64,000 nt of DNA, taken from the NCBI RefSeq assembly GCF_032854445.1, contig NC_088300.1, positions 72,080,984 through 72,144,983 of the forward strand, in the 5' to 3' direction. This DNA comes from Liolophura sinensis. Taxonomy: Eukaryota; Mollusca; Polyplacophora; Chitonida; Chitonidae. The position numbers were made by a program, and so were the translations under genes. Below, piece after piece: positions 50,323 through 59,383 of the stretch. Numbering within the stretch: the first letter of the stretch is position 1; each line of letters begins with the position of its first letter. The notes beneath the pieces are model-generated. The model saw nothing but the letters and a program-made list of their open reading frames with translations, was not told the origin of the DNA and searched no databases.

Positions 50323-50683
50323 GAGCTCACCCATTGGGTCAGTTTTGGCGCAACATGGAGCTGAAGGAGCTGCTCTCACACGTGACATCAGTTTTGGCGC
50401 GAAATGGAGCTCACCCATGGGTCAGTTTTGGCGCGAAATGGAGCTGAAGGAGCTGCTGTAGTGCGTGGCGCGAATGGAGTTCACTCATTGGTCAGTTTTG
50501 GCGCGAACGAAATGGGGCTCACCCATGGGTCAATTTTGGCGCCACATCGAGCTACAGGAGCTGCTCTCGAGCGTGACTGGTGTAATGATTTCTTTACAAG
50601 TTTTTAATTATAACTGCTACAGAGACACGAGTTCTTCACAAGGTCATAACTGTGGTTTTTAAAAAAATGAGTTATTAACAATT
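50323..50683 (+). repeat. Left terminal inverted repeat
   Basis: Starts GAGCTCACCCATTGGGTCAG. Its outer ~250 bp are tandem sub-repeats of GAGCTCACCCATGGGTCAG / TTTTGGCGCGAAATGG / AGCTGAAGGAGCTGCTCTC. The inner ~110 bp (GTGTAATGATTTCTTTACAA to GAGTTATTAACAATT) are unique. The right repeat matches in reverse at roughly 85%. Five E2F-type TTTGGCGC motifs lie at 50344, 50393, 50427, 50497 and 50535. Confidence 0.88.
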
Positions 50684-50699
50684 CATTGTAAATTTGGGT

Positions 50700-50850
50700 T
50701 AAGCTGCTCCTTCAGCTCCATTTCGAGCCAAAACTGACTAATGGGTGAGGTCCATTCGCGCTAAAACTGACCAGCGGGTGAGCCCCATTCGTGCCAAAAC
50801 TGACCCATGGGTGAGCTCCATTTCGCGCCAAAACCAATGGGTGACCACGC
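50700..50850 (-). repeat. Internal inverted copies of the TIR sub-repeat
   Basis: CTGCTCCTTCAGCTCCATTT, then several CCAAAACTGACCCATGGGTG units in the opposite orientation to the left TIR, including TTTCGCGCCAAA at 50821-50832. Together with the TIR they could form a long hairpin. Confidence 0.75.
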
Positions 50851-51106
50851 GGTTTTTTCGCCTAAATTACGTTGACGTCTGCGCGGATGGGATAAAACTG
50901 AGGTGTGTGAGCCGTGAAGCGCCAGACCACGTTCACCCAGAGAGAGACAATACGCTGTCAGGAAACGATTCGCTTCTGCAGGAGGAGGAGGAGAGGCTTC
51001 GGCAAAGAAGGAATTTATATGCCGCATTTACCGTACAGCTATAGTATCGTATAGTACGTTTCTGTGGTCATATTCTCTGGATTTGGTGTCTTTTTATGTA
51101 AAATTG

Positions 51107-51858
51107 AATAAAATAATAATTATTAGGCATCATAGATGGCGATGGGTGGCTCCTCCAAGCCACATGTTTAAAGATAGCCTAGGTGTTTTTGCAGAACTTT
51201 TTGTACAAAATAACGCTAGACCTGAAGGCCGTCGATTAAAACTGACATATTTATCATACGATGCCGTATTTCGTACCTCAAAATCAGCAATACCATCTGT
51301 GAGAGAGAGAATTTCAGACGAAATAACTCTGGGCCGCTTGTTGACACGGTTACAGACGGTGAACAGCCTTTTGGCGTTGTAAGGTTAATCCAAGCCCACC
51401 TGTTTAAACGGATTTAGGAAAAATTGAGCAAATAATAATTATTGGACATCACTGATAGCGTTGTATGGCTAATCTAAGCCCGTTTGCCATAATGCTCGCT
51501 AGGTCATCGCCCACCGCTATTTGCTTCTGCACATACATGAAAAGGTATGACTCCCGATACCCACAGATAATTGTGTGACATGACAAGCTATTCTATCAGA
51601 CAATACAGAAGCTAGAGACCACGTAATTTCCCTGGCTGCAAACAGGGTGGGTGAAGAAATCCACCCCGCCAAAAAAAAATATATATATATTACATAGGAA
51701 AATGCCTGTTGTTAAATCGATGTCAGCGATAGTGTATTCGTTGGATTTGTGTCATTTTCAGCTTTCCAGATAGCCCAGATATTGTTGCAGAACTCAACAT
51801 GACGCTAAACCTGAAGGCCGTGGATTAAAACTGACGTATTTATCATGTGCTCTACTAT
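51107..51858 (+). repeat. Direct repeats inside the element's left arm
   Basis: A block with TTTTTGCAGAACT, CGCTAGACCTGAAGGCCGTC and GATTAAAACTGACATATTTA at about 51185-51258 recurs near 51775-51850. AATAATAATTATTRG followed by a GCGATGGGTGGCT-like stretch occurs at 51110 and 51430. No coding capacity is recognised between the left TIR and the microsatellite. Confidence 0.6.
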
Positions 51859-51859
51859 A

Positions 51860-52105
51860 GTTATAGTATACTCTACTACAGTTATACTGTACTATAGTTA
51901 TGTTCTACTATAGTCATACTATACTATACCATACCATACCATACCATACCATATACCATACCATACCATACCATACCATACCCTATACCATACCATACCA
52001 TACCCTATACCATACCATACCATACTATACTATATTATACCATACTATACTATACTATACTATAATTTACTATATTATACTATACTACACATACTATACA
52101 CATAT
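51860..52105. repeat. ACCAT/ACTAT microsatellite
   Basis: About 240 bp of ATACC, ATACT and related 5-bp units. It directly abuts the truncated capsid gene. Confidence 0.95.
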
Positions 52106-52106
52106 A

Positions 52107-52520
52107 CTATACACCTGGGGTGTCCGTGTACCACAAGGCGGAGCACAGCTGAGTGTTCTTGGCATATGCGCCGTAAGACAACAAGGTCTCCAAGTAGGCA
52201 CGGTACGGGTACCTATTGGTGGAAGCGGTGATGAGTTTGTCGTTCAGGGAGACATCGACCTGTTGCCACAGCGAAAGCAGCCACAGATTAGTCGGACTTA
52301 CACTCTTGCCGGCCTCCACAACCTCTCCCTCCCCGTCGATGATTTTCGTCTTCACGTACAACATGGTGTTGGCCAAGTCCAAGTAAGTGTCACCGTCCGC
52401 GTTGGTAATGAGAAATTCCACGGGGCCCCACGTCACTCAGGCTGGCGATGGGACTGTAGGCATCCCAGCGACCTTCTCGAAAGTTGGTTCACTGAACTTT
52501 CCATGACTTTCACTCCCCCA
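52107..52520 (-). pseudogene. Polinton major capsid protein, N-terminal remnant
   Basis: The minus-strand frame 52107-52436 carries GPVEFLITNADGDTYLDLAN, LWQQVDVSLNDKLITAST and NRYPYRAYLETLLSY. These are the N-terminal jelly-roll motifs of the capsid protein family often annotated as F54H12.2-like in invertebrate genomes. The upstream part lies in another frame. The C-terminal two thirds or more are missing; the gene ends where the microsatellite begins. In intact relatives this double jelly-roll protein builds the icosahedral shell. Confidence 0.82.
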
Positions 52521-52649
52521 CGTAACGCAATTTTTACCAACGCTTTCACAGCCGACTTTAACAAGGTGCGCCATTTGGATGGCATGAGCACTGAGCACGA
52601 GCAAGCCGTCAACGCGCTGTACAACCGAAAGACCAAAACACAGGTAACC

Positions 52650-53285
52650 CACCTCCGCCAGCTTGCTTGGTGTAATAGTCGATGTAGGATCGGTACATGG
52701 AGGGGTTGTCTACGGCAGTCCTTGCAAAGGTAAAGCGCACCGCTGTCGACAGTGAAGTGTCAATACCACTTTACCGCGTTCAAAAGTGACGGATTGGCGG
52801 GGATGTATTCCACGTGTTGGAAGGTAAATCCTCGGCACCGACATGCAGCAGATCCGCCGGCTCCATGAGCCAATCGCACGAGCTGCTTTAGACGCGGGCT
52901 GAAACTGAGCCCCAGTTGTTTCTGAAAACGTAGGCTGTATTTCCGCTGCACATCATCGAAACTGAAAGTAAAATATAAGCGTCATGTCCGACATTCGTAT
53001 ACCGTTCGAAGTCCGGAAAGAGCGTTCCAAGTCGATAACCGCAAGATTCATTTCCAAATCAACGTTCAACACTAGTTCCCAAAGAACTAGGTCACCAGTC
53101 AAATGCATGGACTGTGGCAGTTGGTGATGAAATGCGTCAAGGTATTGCTGGAGAAGTAGTCGAGCGAGCTGTTCCTGGGCAGCGTCACATAAAACATGTT
53201 GGTTAGGTAATCTCCTCCGAGCGGACTGACCGTCTTTCCATCTGGCGCCAGTATTTAATACGGACTCCACTTTAGCGGGGCACAA
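52650..53285 (-). pseudogene. Virion-gene remnant upstream of the capsid gene
   Basis: A minus-strand frame at 52953-53285 (with GDLVLWELVLNVDLEMNLAV near its end) and continuing pieces down to 52650 sit just before the capsid gene, where Polintons encode a minor capsid or penton-like protein. I cannot assign a domain from sequence; the call rests on position. Confidence 0.4.
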
Positions 53286-53339
53286 TGACTGGAGACGGAC
53301 GCAGTCCGAGTCGCCGCTGTTGTCGCCCTTTGGGTCGGC

Positions 53340-53800
53340 GTGGTGTGGTGGTGGTGGCAGTGGTTTTGGTGGTCGTGGTTTTGGCGGAAGGAGGAGAAGG
53401 AGAAGGAGGAAGGAAGGAAGGCGAGAACGGGAGAGCAGAGACCATTATGTGGTGGGGGGTTTTTTCGTCTCGACTGGTGTGTCCATCTTTTCCCGCACCC
53501 AATCGCTCCAGCGATTCGTGGTGTGATCGCCCGATGTCGCCCCAAGAGCAGAGCAGCCTTTCACGGTTAAGCGACTGGAACGCTGTCTAAAATCTCCCCC
53601 TCGCTCAAACGACCGACGGGCTTGGCGATCGTCGTCGGACTTGGCGGCTGCGCGGCTTGGTATTGATCTTGAAACGCTCGGTACCGTTGAAGGGTGTGGT
53701 AATACCGGTGTATTTTCCCATCGTCCGAGAGAGTCGTGTCGTGGAGGATCGATGCCATCTCTTGGTCGAGCGCGTTGAGGGCTTTAACAGTACTGGACAT
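53340..53800 (-). pseudogene. Small conserved Polinton ORF remnant
   Basis: A minus-strand start at 53800 opens a 77-residue frame (ALNALDQEMASILHDTTLSD, then YHTLQRYRAFQDQYQAA). Its helical, charged N-terminus resembles small proteins often found between ATPase and capsid genes in invertebrate Polintons. It appears to continue in another frame to about 53400. Function unknown. Confidence 0.45.
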
Positions 53801-53901
53801 GGGGTACAGGGAGATGGGGTACGGATGTGGTGGCCTCGTGAGAGTGTCTAAGAGCCGCCTCTAGACCAAGGCCATTTTCTTGGTGTGCTTGGCGTGGTGT
53901 A

Positions 53902-54618
53902 TTACCTCCCACTAGCTATCCTCTTAACGACGCCACCGAGCTGGAGCCTGCGTGACATCACGGGTGGTTGACGTGGAAACAACTGATTCGGCAGATCATG
54001 CGTACGAAGTTTTATGACTTGGGCAGGTAGGCGTGCTGAATCTCCCTGAGGAAAATGTGGTGTGAAGTCGCAGGTGGTCGGGTGTGGCTTGCTTGAAATC
54101 CACCAGCAAATACCCATGAGGTTCGGCGGTGGCATCCTCAAACGACAGGCACACGTACTGCGTCCGCCCCGGAGCCATCTGTGTAGCGATGGTGGTAATT
54201 TGAGACGCGTCTCGCGGGTTTTTAAACAACACCAATTAGTGTGCGTTCAGACTGATGATGTGATGATCTTTCGTTTTGTTCTGCACGATGTACACCACGA
54301 TGATATTGCGGTGGTGGCTGCCTTTGATAAAGAGTTTGTTACGCGGTCGTCCGCTTCAGCCATCAAATCGTCCACGACGATCAACGTCCGCTCCCCCGGG
54401 TCGAATGCTGACGGGCTGAGCAAACCTTCTTCAAACCGAACATTGGGTAACGTCTTGTACAACGTCTGTCACTCCCCGTAACACCATACAACGCGTTACG
54501 GGGATGGATAAATGAGAGCTTGAGCGTGCGTCACCAACCGTTTCACAGACAAGGACTTTCCACACCCAGTCGGTCCGCTGACGATGCAGGTAAACGGATG
54601 CTCCAATAGAGTATTCAT
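53902..54618 (-). pseudogene. Polinton genome-packaging ATPase remnant
   Basis: Walker A GPTGCGKS lies at 54553-54576 and Walker B LIVVDD near 54367-54384, with the spacing of the FtsK/HerA-type packaging ATPases of Polintons, adintoviruses and poxviruses (A32 family). The family pumps viral DNA into capsids. In-frame stops lie at 54496-54498 (TAA) and 54469-54471 (TGA), and frameshifts near 54300 and 54140 scatter the C-terminal part. A start at 54618 fits the distance to Walker A. It lies between the membrane protein gene and the small ORF. Confidence 0.82.
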
Positions 54619-54798
54619 GAATGGAGAAGCTAGGTGAGTCAGTTCGGATGGTCGTACGGGTGAGGGTGAGGTACAGTGCGGGAGGCCGCTGCGGTCACCG
54701 CCGCCGTCACCGTGGGCGGGGAGAGCCTGGTAGACGGTCTGCTACTGCGACTGCTGCTGGTGGTCACCGCGGGTGGGGAGGGCAAGGTAGACGCATTG

Positions 54799-55299
54799 CT
54801 ACGCATTGGGTGAAGAATAGACGGGTGTGGAAACGGTGATCGGTACCCAAATGTTGTTAGGGAGCGATGGTCGGTGACGTCGGCGCAATTGGGGTGAACT
54901 GGGAAATCCCATAAACTTCAACCGGGGAGTGATGGCTTGGTCCGTGGACGCGTCCTGCTGGACGGTAAATGCCTTGGTGGATAGCAGGGTGGAGGTCAGG
55001 TCTTCCCCCGGGGCAGTGCTGTCAAGCCGACGCACGATGTCACTCGGCGACGACGGTGGTGATGGTGGTGGTGACGGCGGCGGCGGCGGCGGCGGCGGGG
55101 ATGAAGGCTTCCCGGACCAACGGAGAAGCGTCTTGTTCAATTGTCCTTGTATATAGTGAAGGGTCGACTGGTCTTGGAGGAGATGCACGCTGAGTTCCGC
55201 GGCCAATCCACCCACTAATACTCCGATGTACAATAGAACTCCGAGCACGGCTGCCACGGTGCCTTTATCTTCGCGCAAGCCTTGTACCCACTGATCCAT
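54799..55299 (-). CDS. Membrane-anchored proline-rich protein of the element
   Basis: An intact 166-residue frame that starts 40 nt after the integrase stop. Residues about 13-35 form one hydrophobic helix (VAAVLGVLLYIGVLVGGLAA), and residues about 66-84 are almost pure Pro/Ser. The tail is basic (RRRHRPSLP). Single-span proteins of this kind occur in Polintons and adintoviruses as possible virion membrane or spike-support proteins, but I do not recognise a family. It is the only frame of the element without a visible break, though the proline run overlaps a GGC microsatellite that may inflate it. Confidence 0.5.
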   Translation of the reverse strand: MDQWVQGLREDKGTVAAVLGVLLYIGVLVGGLAAELSVHLLQDQSTLHYIQGQLNKTLLRWSGKPSSPPPPPPPPSPPPSPPSSPSDIVRRLDSTAPGEDLTSTLLSTKAFTVQQDASTDQAITPRLKFMGFPSSPQLRRRHRPSLPNNIWVPITVSTPVYSSPNA

Positions 55300-55338
55300 C
55301 CCATGAGGTAGTTCGATAGGGAGTGACAGTTACCCCCG

Positions 55339-56440
55339 TCATCCTCGGGGGTAACATTTGACGTCCGTGGCCGGCACCCAAGAATTAAACCTGGATGGAT
55401 AGCCGACCCACTTCGCCCAATAGCACAGTTTTCCTCGGCCACGTTCCCTTTTTAAGATCTTCTCCACCTAATAAAACTTGTCTGCCCCCGCCGTCACCGG
55501 TTGCACGTCGGTCTCATAAAACGTCCCGAGCCCCGTTCAAGTCCTCCAGTGTGTACACGACAGGCTGACGAGGGTGGATGCGGACCATACGGGACATATC
55601 CTTGCTCCAATTCGGGGGGTACGATTTTGGGAATTTCCCTTTCGCTTTACTTATACGCACGAGATCGCCGGCGCGATAACGGTAGACCGATGGTTTGGAA
55701 GTGGGTGGGCCGTACAAGGCTTGACGCACTTTCCTGTTCTGGGTGGTGACTTGGATGGGGGCCCGCGGTATACTCCGGTGATTCACTCGATTGTAGCCGC
55801 GGACCAGCGCCGGAAAGGCCTCCAGGTACCCAGTGAAATATTTGTACATGCGTCCTTTCAAATTACGGTTAAAGCATTCTACCACGGATGCTTTGGTAAA
55901 AGAAAAACACCCCGTTGTCCTTTAAAAATGCCTGGAGTGGTCTGTTCAGAAACTCTTTGCCCTCGTCCATTTGCAGGTACAGCGGTCGACGTCCGGTCTT
56001 GAAAATGCGTTGAAACGCCTCGATCAGACGAGCACCGGTTTTGGTGTGCAGTAGAACCACCCAAGTGTACTTGAAGAGGACATCGATGCGGGTAAGTAGG
56101 TAACAGTTGTCGTCGTTCTCTTTGGCAAACCCTGCCATGTCCGCCTGCCACTGACTGTCTTAGCTACCACAACTCGGTTACGAGGGTAATGCCGTCGAGC
56201 GGGACGGTGCACCGTGTACGTATCCTGCTGCGCCAGCCAAGCCGACACGCGGGCCCGACTCACTTTGAGTCCACGTTGCCGGGCTGCCTTGAGCAAGGGC
56301 TGAACGCCGCTGTATGCCGCTGAACTGTTGGGGTCGTAGTACAATGCATGGAGAGCGGTATCGACCGGGTCTGAGTCTCCGCCCGCGAGCGTTCTCTGAC
56401 CCCGCTTCCGTCCCTGTGTCCACGAGTTAACTATCTCAAA
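55339..56440 (-). pseudogene. Polinton integrase with chromodomain, frameshifted
   Basis: Retroviral-type integrase of Polintons, which inserts the element into host DNA. From the 5' end: an N-terminal helical zone (YYDPNSSAAYSGVQPLLKAA, VSAWLAQQDTYTVHRPARR) about 56200-56370; the DDE core with first Asp in WQADMAGFAK near 56135, second Asp in YLQMDEGKEF near 55970, and Glu in VECFNRNLKGRM near 55870; an SH3-like segment (YRAGDLVRISKAKGKF) near 55650; and a chromodomain-like end (YWAKWVGYPSRFNSWVP) near 55375-55440 with a TGA at 55339-55341. Three or four frame changes break it. It is the first gene inside the right inverted repeat. Confidence 0.88.
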
Positions 56441-56499
56441 CAGCGGATACATATATATTATCCAGTGAACATGCATTTGTCAACAAAATTCAGGCGCCA

Positions 56500-56770
56500 A
56501 GACCGACCACGTGATCACCCATGGATCAGTTTGGGCGCCCAGGAGCTGAAGGAGCTACGCTCAAGCTGTTCAACTCCCAACCTACCAAGACCGCGTGGTT
56601 GCTCATTGGTCCGTCACGCCCGAAGGAGCTGCTCTCGCGCGTAGTGCGAATGGAGTTCACCCATTGGCTAGTTTTGGTCACATGCGCTGACGTCACGCGC
56701 ATGCGACTAGGGGAGCACGGACTCAACGACACACCTCCATCTCCCACTCCTCAATACGACACGTTTGCAT
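56500..56770. promoter_or_regulatory. CRE/CCAAT-rich block A inside the right end
   Basis: Contains CACCCATGGATCAGTTTGGG, GCTCATTGGTCCGTCACGCC (CCAAT box reversed), GAGTTCACCCATTGGC, and a full CRE TGACGTCA at 56688-56695 within GCGCTGACGTCACGCGC. It ends TACGACACGTTTGCATAAG. It lies just upstream of the integrase gene, so it is a plausible promoter for the minus-strand genes. Similar sequence recurs outside the inverted repeat at 57287-57440. Confidence 0.55.
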
Positions 56771-56927
56771 AAGTCTGTTTTATTAACTTGTTAACAACTT
56801 GTTCTGTTACGTGGTGAAGAAAAGAAGATTCTTAATAATTTGTTAACTTGTATTGTTTGCATGCATGAAGAAGAGACAAACATAACAACTTGTTAATGCA
56901 GTCCTTGTAAACAGACTATGTTTTATT

Positions 56928-57286
56928 AAATTGTTCATAACTCATTCTTTTAAAAAAACACAGTTGTGACCTTATGAAGAACTCGTGTCTGTACCAGTCA
57001 TAATTAAGAACTTGTAAAGAAATCATTACACCAGTCACGCGCGAGAGCAGCTTCTTCAGTTCCATTTCGCGCCAAAACTGACCCATGGTGAGCTCCATTT
57101 CGCGCCGAAACTGTTGTCACACGCGAGAGCAGCTCCTTTAGCTTCATGTCGCACCTAAACTGACCAATTGGTGAGCTCCATTTCGTTCGCGCCAAAATTG
57201 ACCAATGGGTGAACTTCATTCACGCCACGCGTGAGAGCAGCTCCTTCAGCTCCATTACGCACCAAAACTGACCCATGGGTGAGCTC
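56928..57286 (-). repeat. Right terminal inverted repeat
   Basis: Reverse complement of the left repeat, with the same order of unique inner part and tandem outer part. E2F-type motifs TTTCGCGCCAAA at 57065-57076, TTTCGCGCCGAAA at 57098-57110 and TTCGCGCCAAA at 57186-57196. Confidence 0.88.
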
Positions 57287-57440
57287 ACGCGTGACGTCGC
57301 GCGCCTGCTGAGGGAGCTGGAGCTGTGCTCATTGGTCCGTTGGCGCGCCTCACGTGACGTCACGCGCAGGCGCCGAGTGGGAGCACGGACAACGATATGC
57401 AAATGCCTCCACAAGTCCCTCCACAATACGACATGTTTGC
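57287..57440. promoter_or_regulatory. CRE/octamer-rich block B outside the right repeat
   Basis: TGACGTCG at 57292-57299, GCTCATTGGTCCGTTGGCGC, TGACGTCA at 57355-57362 within CACGTGACGTCACGCGCAGG, and an octamer ATGCAAAT at 57397-57404. The end CAATACGACATGTTTGCAAC parallels block A. Either the element ends further right than the inverted repeat, or a second copy of its control region is present. Confidence 0.55.
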
Positions 57441-57469
57441 AACATTCTCTACTACTACCGTTCTAAGTT

Positions 57470-57775
57470 GTAGACATTCTGTCTTGGATCAAAGCTGTTA
57501 TTACATTACCCTCGCTCTAAGCTGTTGTCATTCTATCCTGGATCTAAGGCGTTGTTACACTACCCTCACTCTAAGCTGTTGTCATTCTATCCTGGATCTA
57601 AGCCGTTGTTACACTACCCTCGCTCTAAGCTGTTGTCATTCTATCCTGGATCTAAGCCGTTGTTACACTACCCTCGCTCTAAGCTGCTGTCATTTTATCC
57701 TGGATCTAAGCTGCTTTTACACTTCCCTCGCTCCAAGCTGTTGTCATTCTATCCTCAGTCTACATTACCCGTGTA
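57470..57775. repeat. 54-bp minisatellite
   Basis: About six copies of CTGTTGTCATTCTATCCTGG plus ATCTAAGCCGTTGTTACACT and ACCCTCGCTCTAAG at 54-bp spacing. Being 18 codons long, it gives a spurious repeated peptide. Confidence 0.93.
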
Positions 57776-57930
57776 GGCTACTATCACATTATAGATTTAA
57801 AATGTTACACACTACTACAGTGTTCTTGGTCTCAGTTCTGATCACCATCCTAAATTTAGGCTAATCGCAGGACTTTATTATTGTCATGCTGTATTAGATC
57901 TTACGTAATGTCGCACTAACCTACGCGAGT

Positions 57931-57939
<9 letters not shown>

Positions 57940-57961
<22 letters not shown>

Positions 57962-58175
57962 GATTGGTATTTTACGTCACTCAAGAATATTTCACATACA
58001 CAACAGCCGCCAACATTATCTTAGGAGGAAATCGGACAGGCTCCATGGGGAAAGTCACTGCCACCTGGTAGATCTTCCTATGTACGAATTAAGAGGAAGG
58101 CAGCGTGTGCTGGACTTGAACTCACAGCGATTGCATTAGTGAGAGATTCCCCAGTCATTGGCCTATCTTGAGTGC
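57940..58175 (-). mobile_element. SINE, diverged
   Basis: ATTTGATTGGTATTTTACG, CTCAAGAATATTTCAC, GCCGCCAACATTATC, then TTGAACTCACAGCGATTGCA and a worn head near CAGTCATTGGCC. Confidence 0.75.
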
Positions 58176-58261
58176 ATCTCTATCCTGGACCTCAGCTATA
58201 ATTACAGAATCCTAGACCTATTTACTTAAACCATTGTTGCTTAATGTCAGACTAAATGAAT

Positions 58262-58435
58262 TTTCACGGCTCATGGGTTTACGAGTGGAGAAATGTGGGA
58301 AAGTTTGTCAGTAACTTGCCAAGGTTCCCCGGTTTATCTCGTGCAATTTGGTTTTCTCTACCCGATTACTGACTGTTTTTGTGTGTGTGTGAAAGATTTC
58401 TGACTATGGCGTAAAACAACAATCAAGAGCTTCTC
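58262..58435 (+). repeat. Second SINE-like tail
   Basis: CGGCTCATGGGTTTACGAGT, GGGAAAGTTTGTCAGTAACT and a GGCGTAAAACAACAATCAAG ending. The last part resembles the common SINE tail but the middle is different, so it may be a related family. Confidence 0.45.
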
Positions 58436-58659
58436 AAAATGACATATAAGGGTTAATTACTTAATGTGGGTTAACATGCAAAGGAAAATCGGTGTGGCCT
58501 GGTGTAATAGGATTGATACAAAATTAGATGAAGGAAGCTCTGGTGCTAAAATGACTTCAGCTAATATATACTAACAAGGGCCAAAACTGATTAAACTGGC
58601 TAACTGAGAGAAGGGGCTTATCACTGCAGATCATGCTAAAACATTTAGGGCGTGTTCAA

Positions 58660-58850
58660 GTTGGGAAGGTAGTGACCCTTGCTTGTTTATGTTTCTTCTA
58701 CCCTTAAGCTGACCTAACAATGTTCCCAATCCACACCAAGAGTGAGTAAATGAGGGTTTAGGCGTCACTCGACCCAGGATTAATCCTGGATCTACCGCTC
58801 CCGAAGCGGACGCTCTACCAACTGTGCTATACAGGCCACACCAAGAGGAT
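58660..58850 (-). mobile_element. tRNA-Pro-like SINE or tRNA pseudogene
   Basis: On the minus strand GGCCTGTATAGCACAGTTGG TAGAGCG gives a good A box. CCGCTTCGGGAGCGG forms an anticodon arm with CGG in the anticodon place (Pro). The T arm (CCAGGATTAATCCTGG) has lost the TTCGA core. About 110 bases of SINE-like body follow. Confidence 0.55.
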
Positions 58851-59181
58851 TCGCTCACTTAACAAGGTAGGTGTTACATCACCTTCTGGGATTTAAGTGC
58901 GTATGACGGCCCAACGCACTCACATTAAACTGGGTCAACCAAGTACCATTTTCAAAGCCTATGGTATGACCCTACCCGGTCACCAACAGATACACTTTAC
59001 TTACAAAAGCTAAGGAGCCAAATATGAACAAAGCAAGAGGTGAGCTGAACTGACCACAATCCTCAGGTGTCATTGGAGATCTGGGCCTCGATAGGTCGTA
59101 TGATTAAAACGCCACCAGGCAAATGATCGTTTGAATCTACCTCTCGCTGTTTCGACTGCGTATTATAAAGCTGAGGTCGAT

Positions 59182-59383
59182 TCCACAAAGCCATTTCTGA
59201 CATATATCAATTTGTCAGATTTTATATACGATTACTGAGATTACTTTTAGGCCATATAAAATGAAATTTTGACCACCTCATGTCACCCTAAAACAAAAAG
59301 TCTTAGTTTAAATATCCAGTATCAAACTCTAACCATTGAAACGAGGTTTTTCAGTTTGATTTGATCAGAAATGGCTTTGTGGA
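59182..59383. mobile_element. MITE with 19-bp perfect inverted ends
   Basis: TCCACAAAGCCATTTCTGA at 59182-59200 and its exact reverse complement at 59365-59383 bound a 202-bp AT-rich segment with no coding potential. The transposase family cannot be told from this copy; flanking target duplication is unclear. Confidence 0.8.

Larger units (their letters stand above)
50323..57286. mobile_element. Polinton/Maverick (adintovirus-like) element, decayed
   Basis: Two ~360-bp inverted repeats (50323-50683 and 56928-57286) enclose minus-strand remnants of the Polinton core set: integrase, membrane/proline-rich protein, packaging ATPase, small virion genes and the double-jelly-roll major capsid protein, in the order usual for these elements. 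At about 7 kb it is much shorter than the 15-20 kb of complete Polintons. I see no protein-primed DNA polymerase and no adenain-type protease, and the capsid gene is cut short. All core genes contain frameshifts or stops. It is a dead, internally deleted copy. No target duplication is evident at the ends. Confidence 0.85.

Noticed and set aside
53255-53545. Arg/Gly- and His/Thr-rich frames around the GGT/GGA-rich patch near 53340-53420
   Set aside because: Composition follows a low-complexity purine/GT tract; several frames are open at once and none has homology I recognise.
55215-55442. Minus-strand frame starting MAEENCAIGRSG
   Set aside because: It overlaps the integrase chromodomain in another frame; the chromodomain motifs are in the competing frame.
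58780-58850. Functional tRNA-Pro gene
   Set aside because: The T loop lacks the TTCGA core and the anticodon stem has a mismatch; a SINE head or pseudogene fits better.
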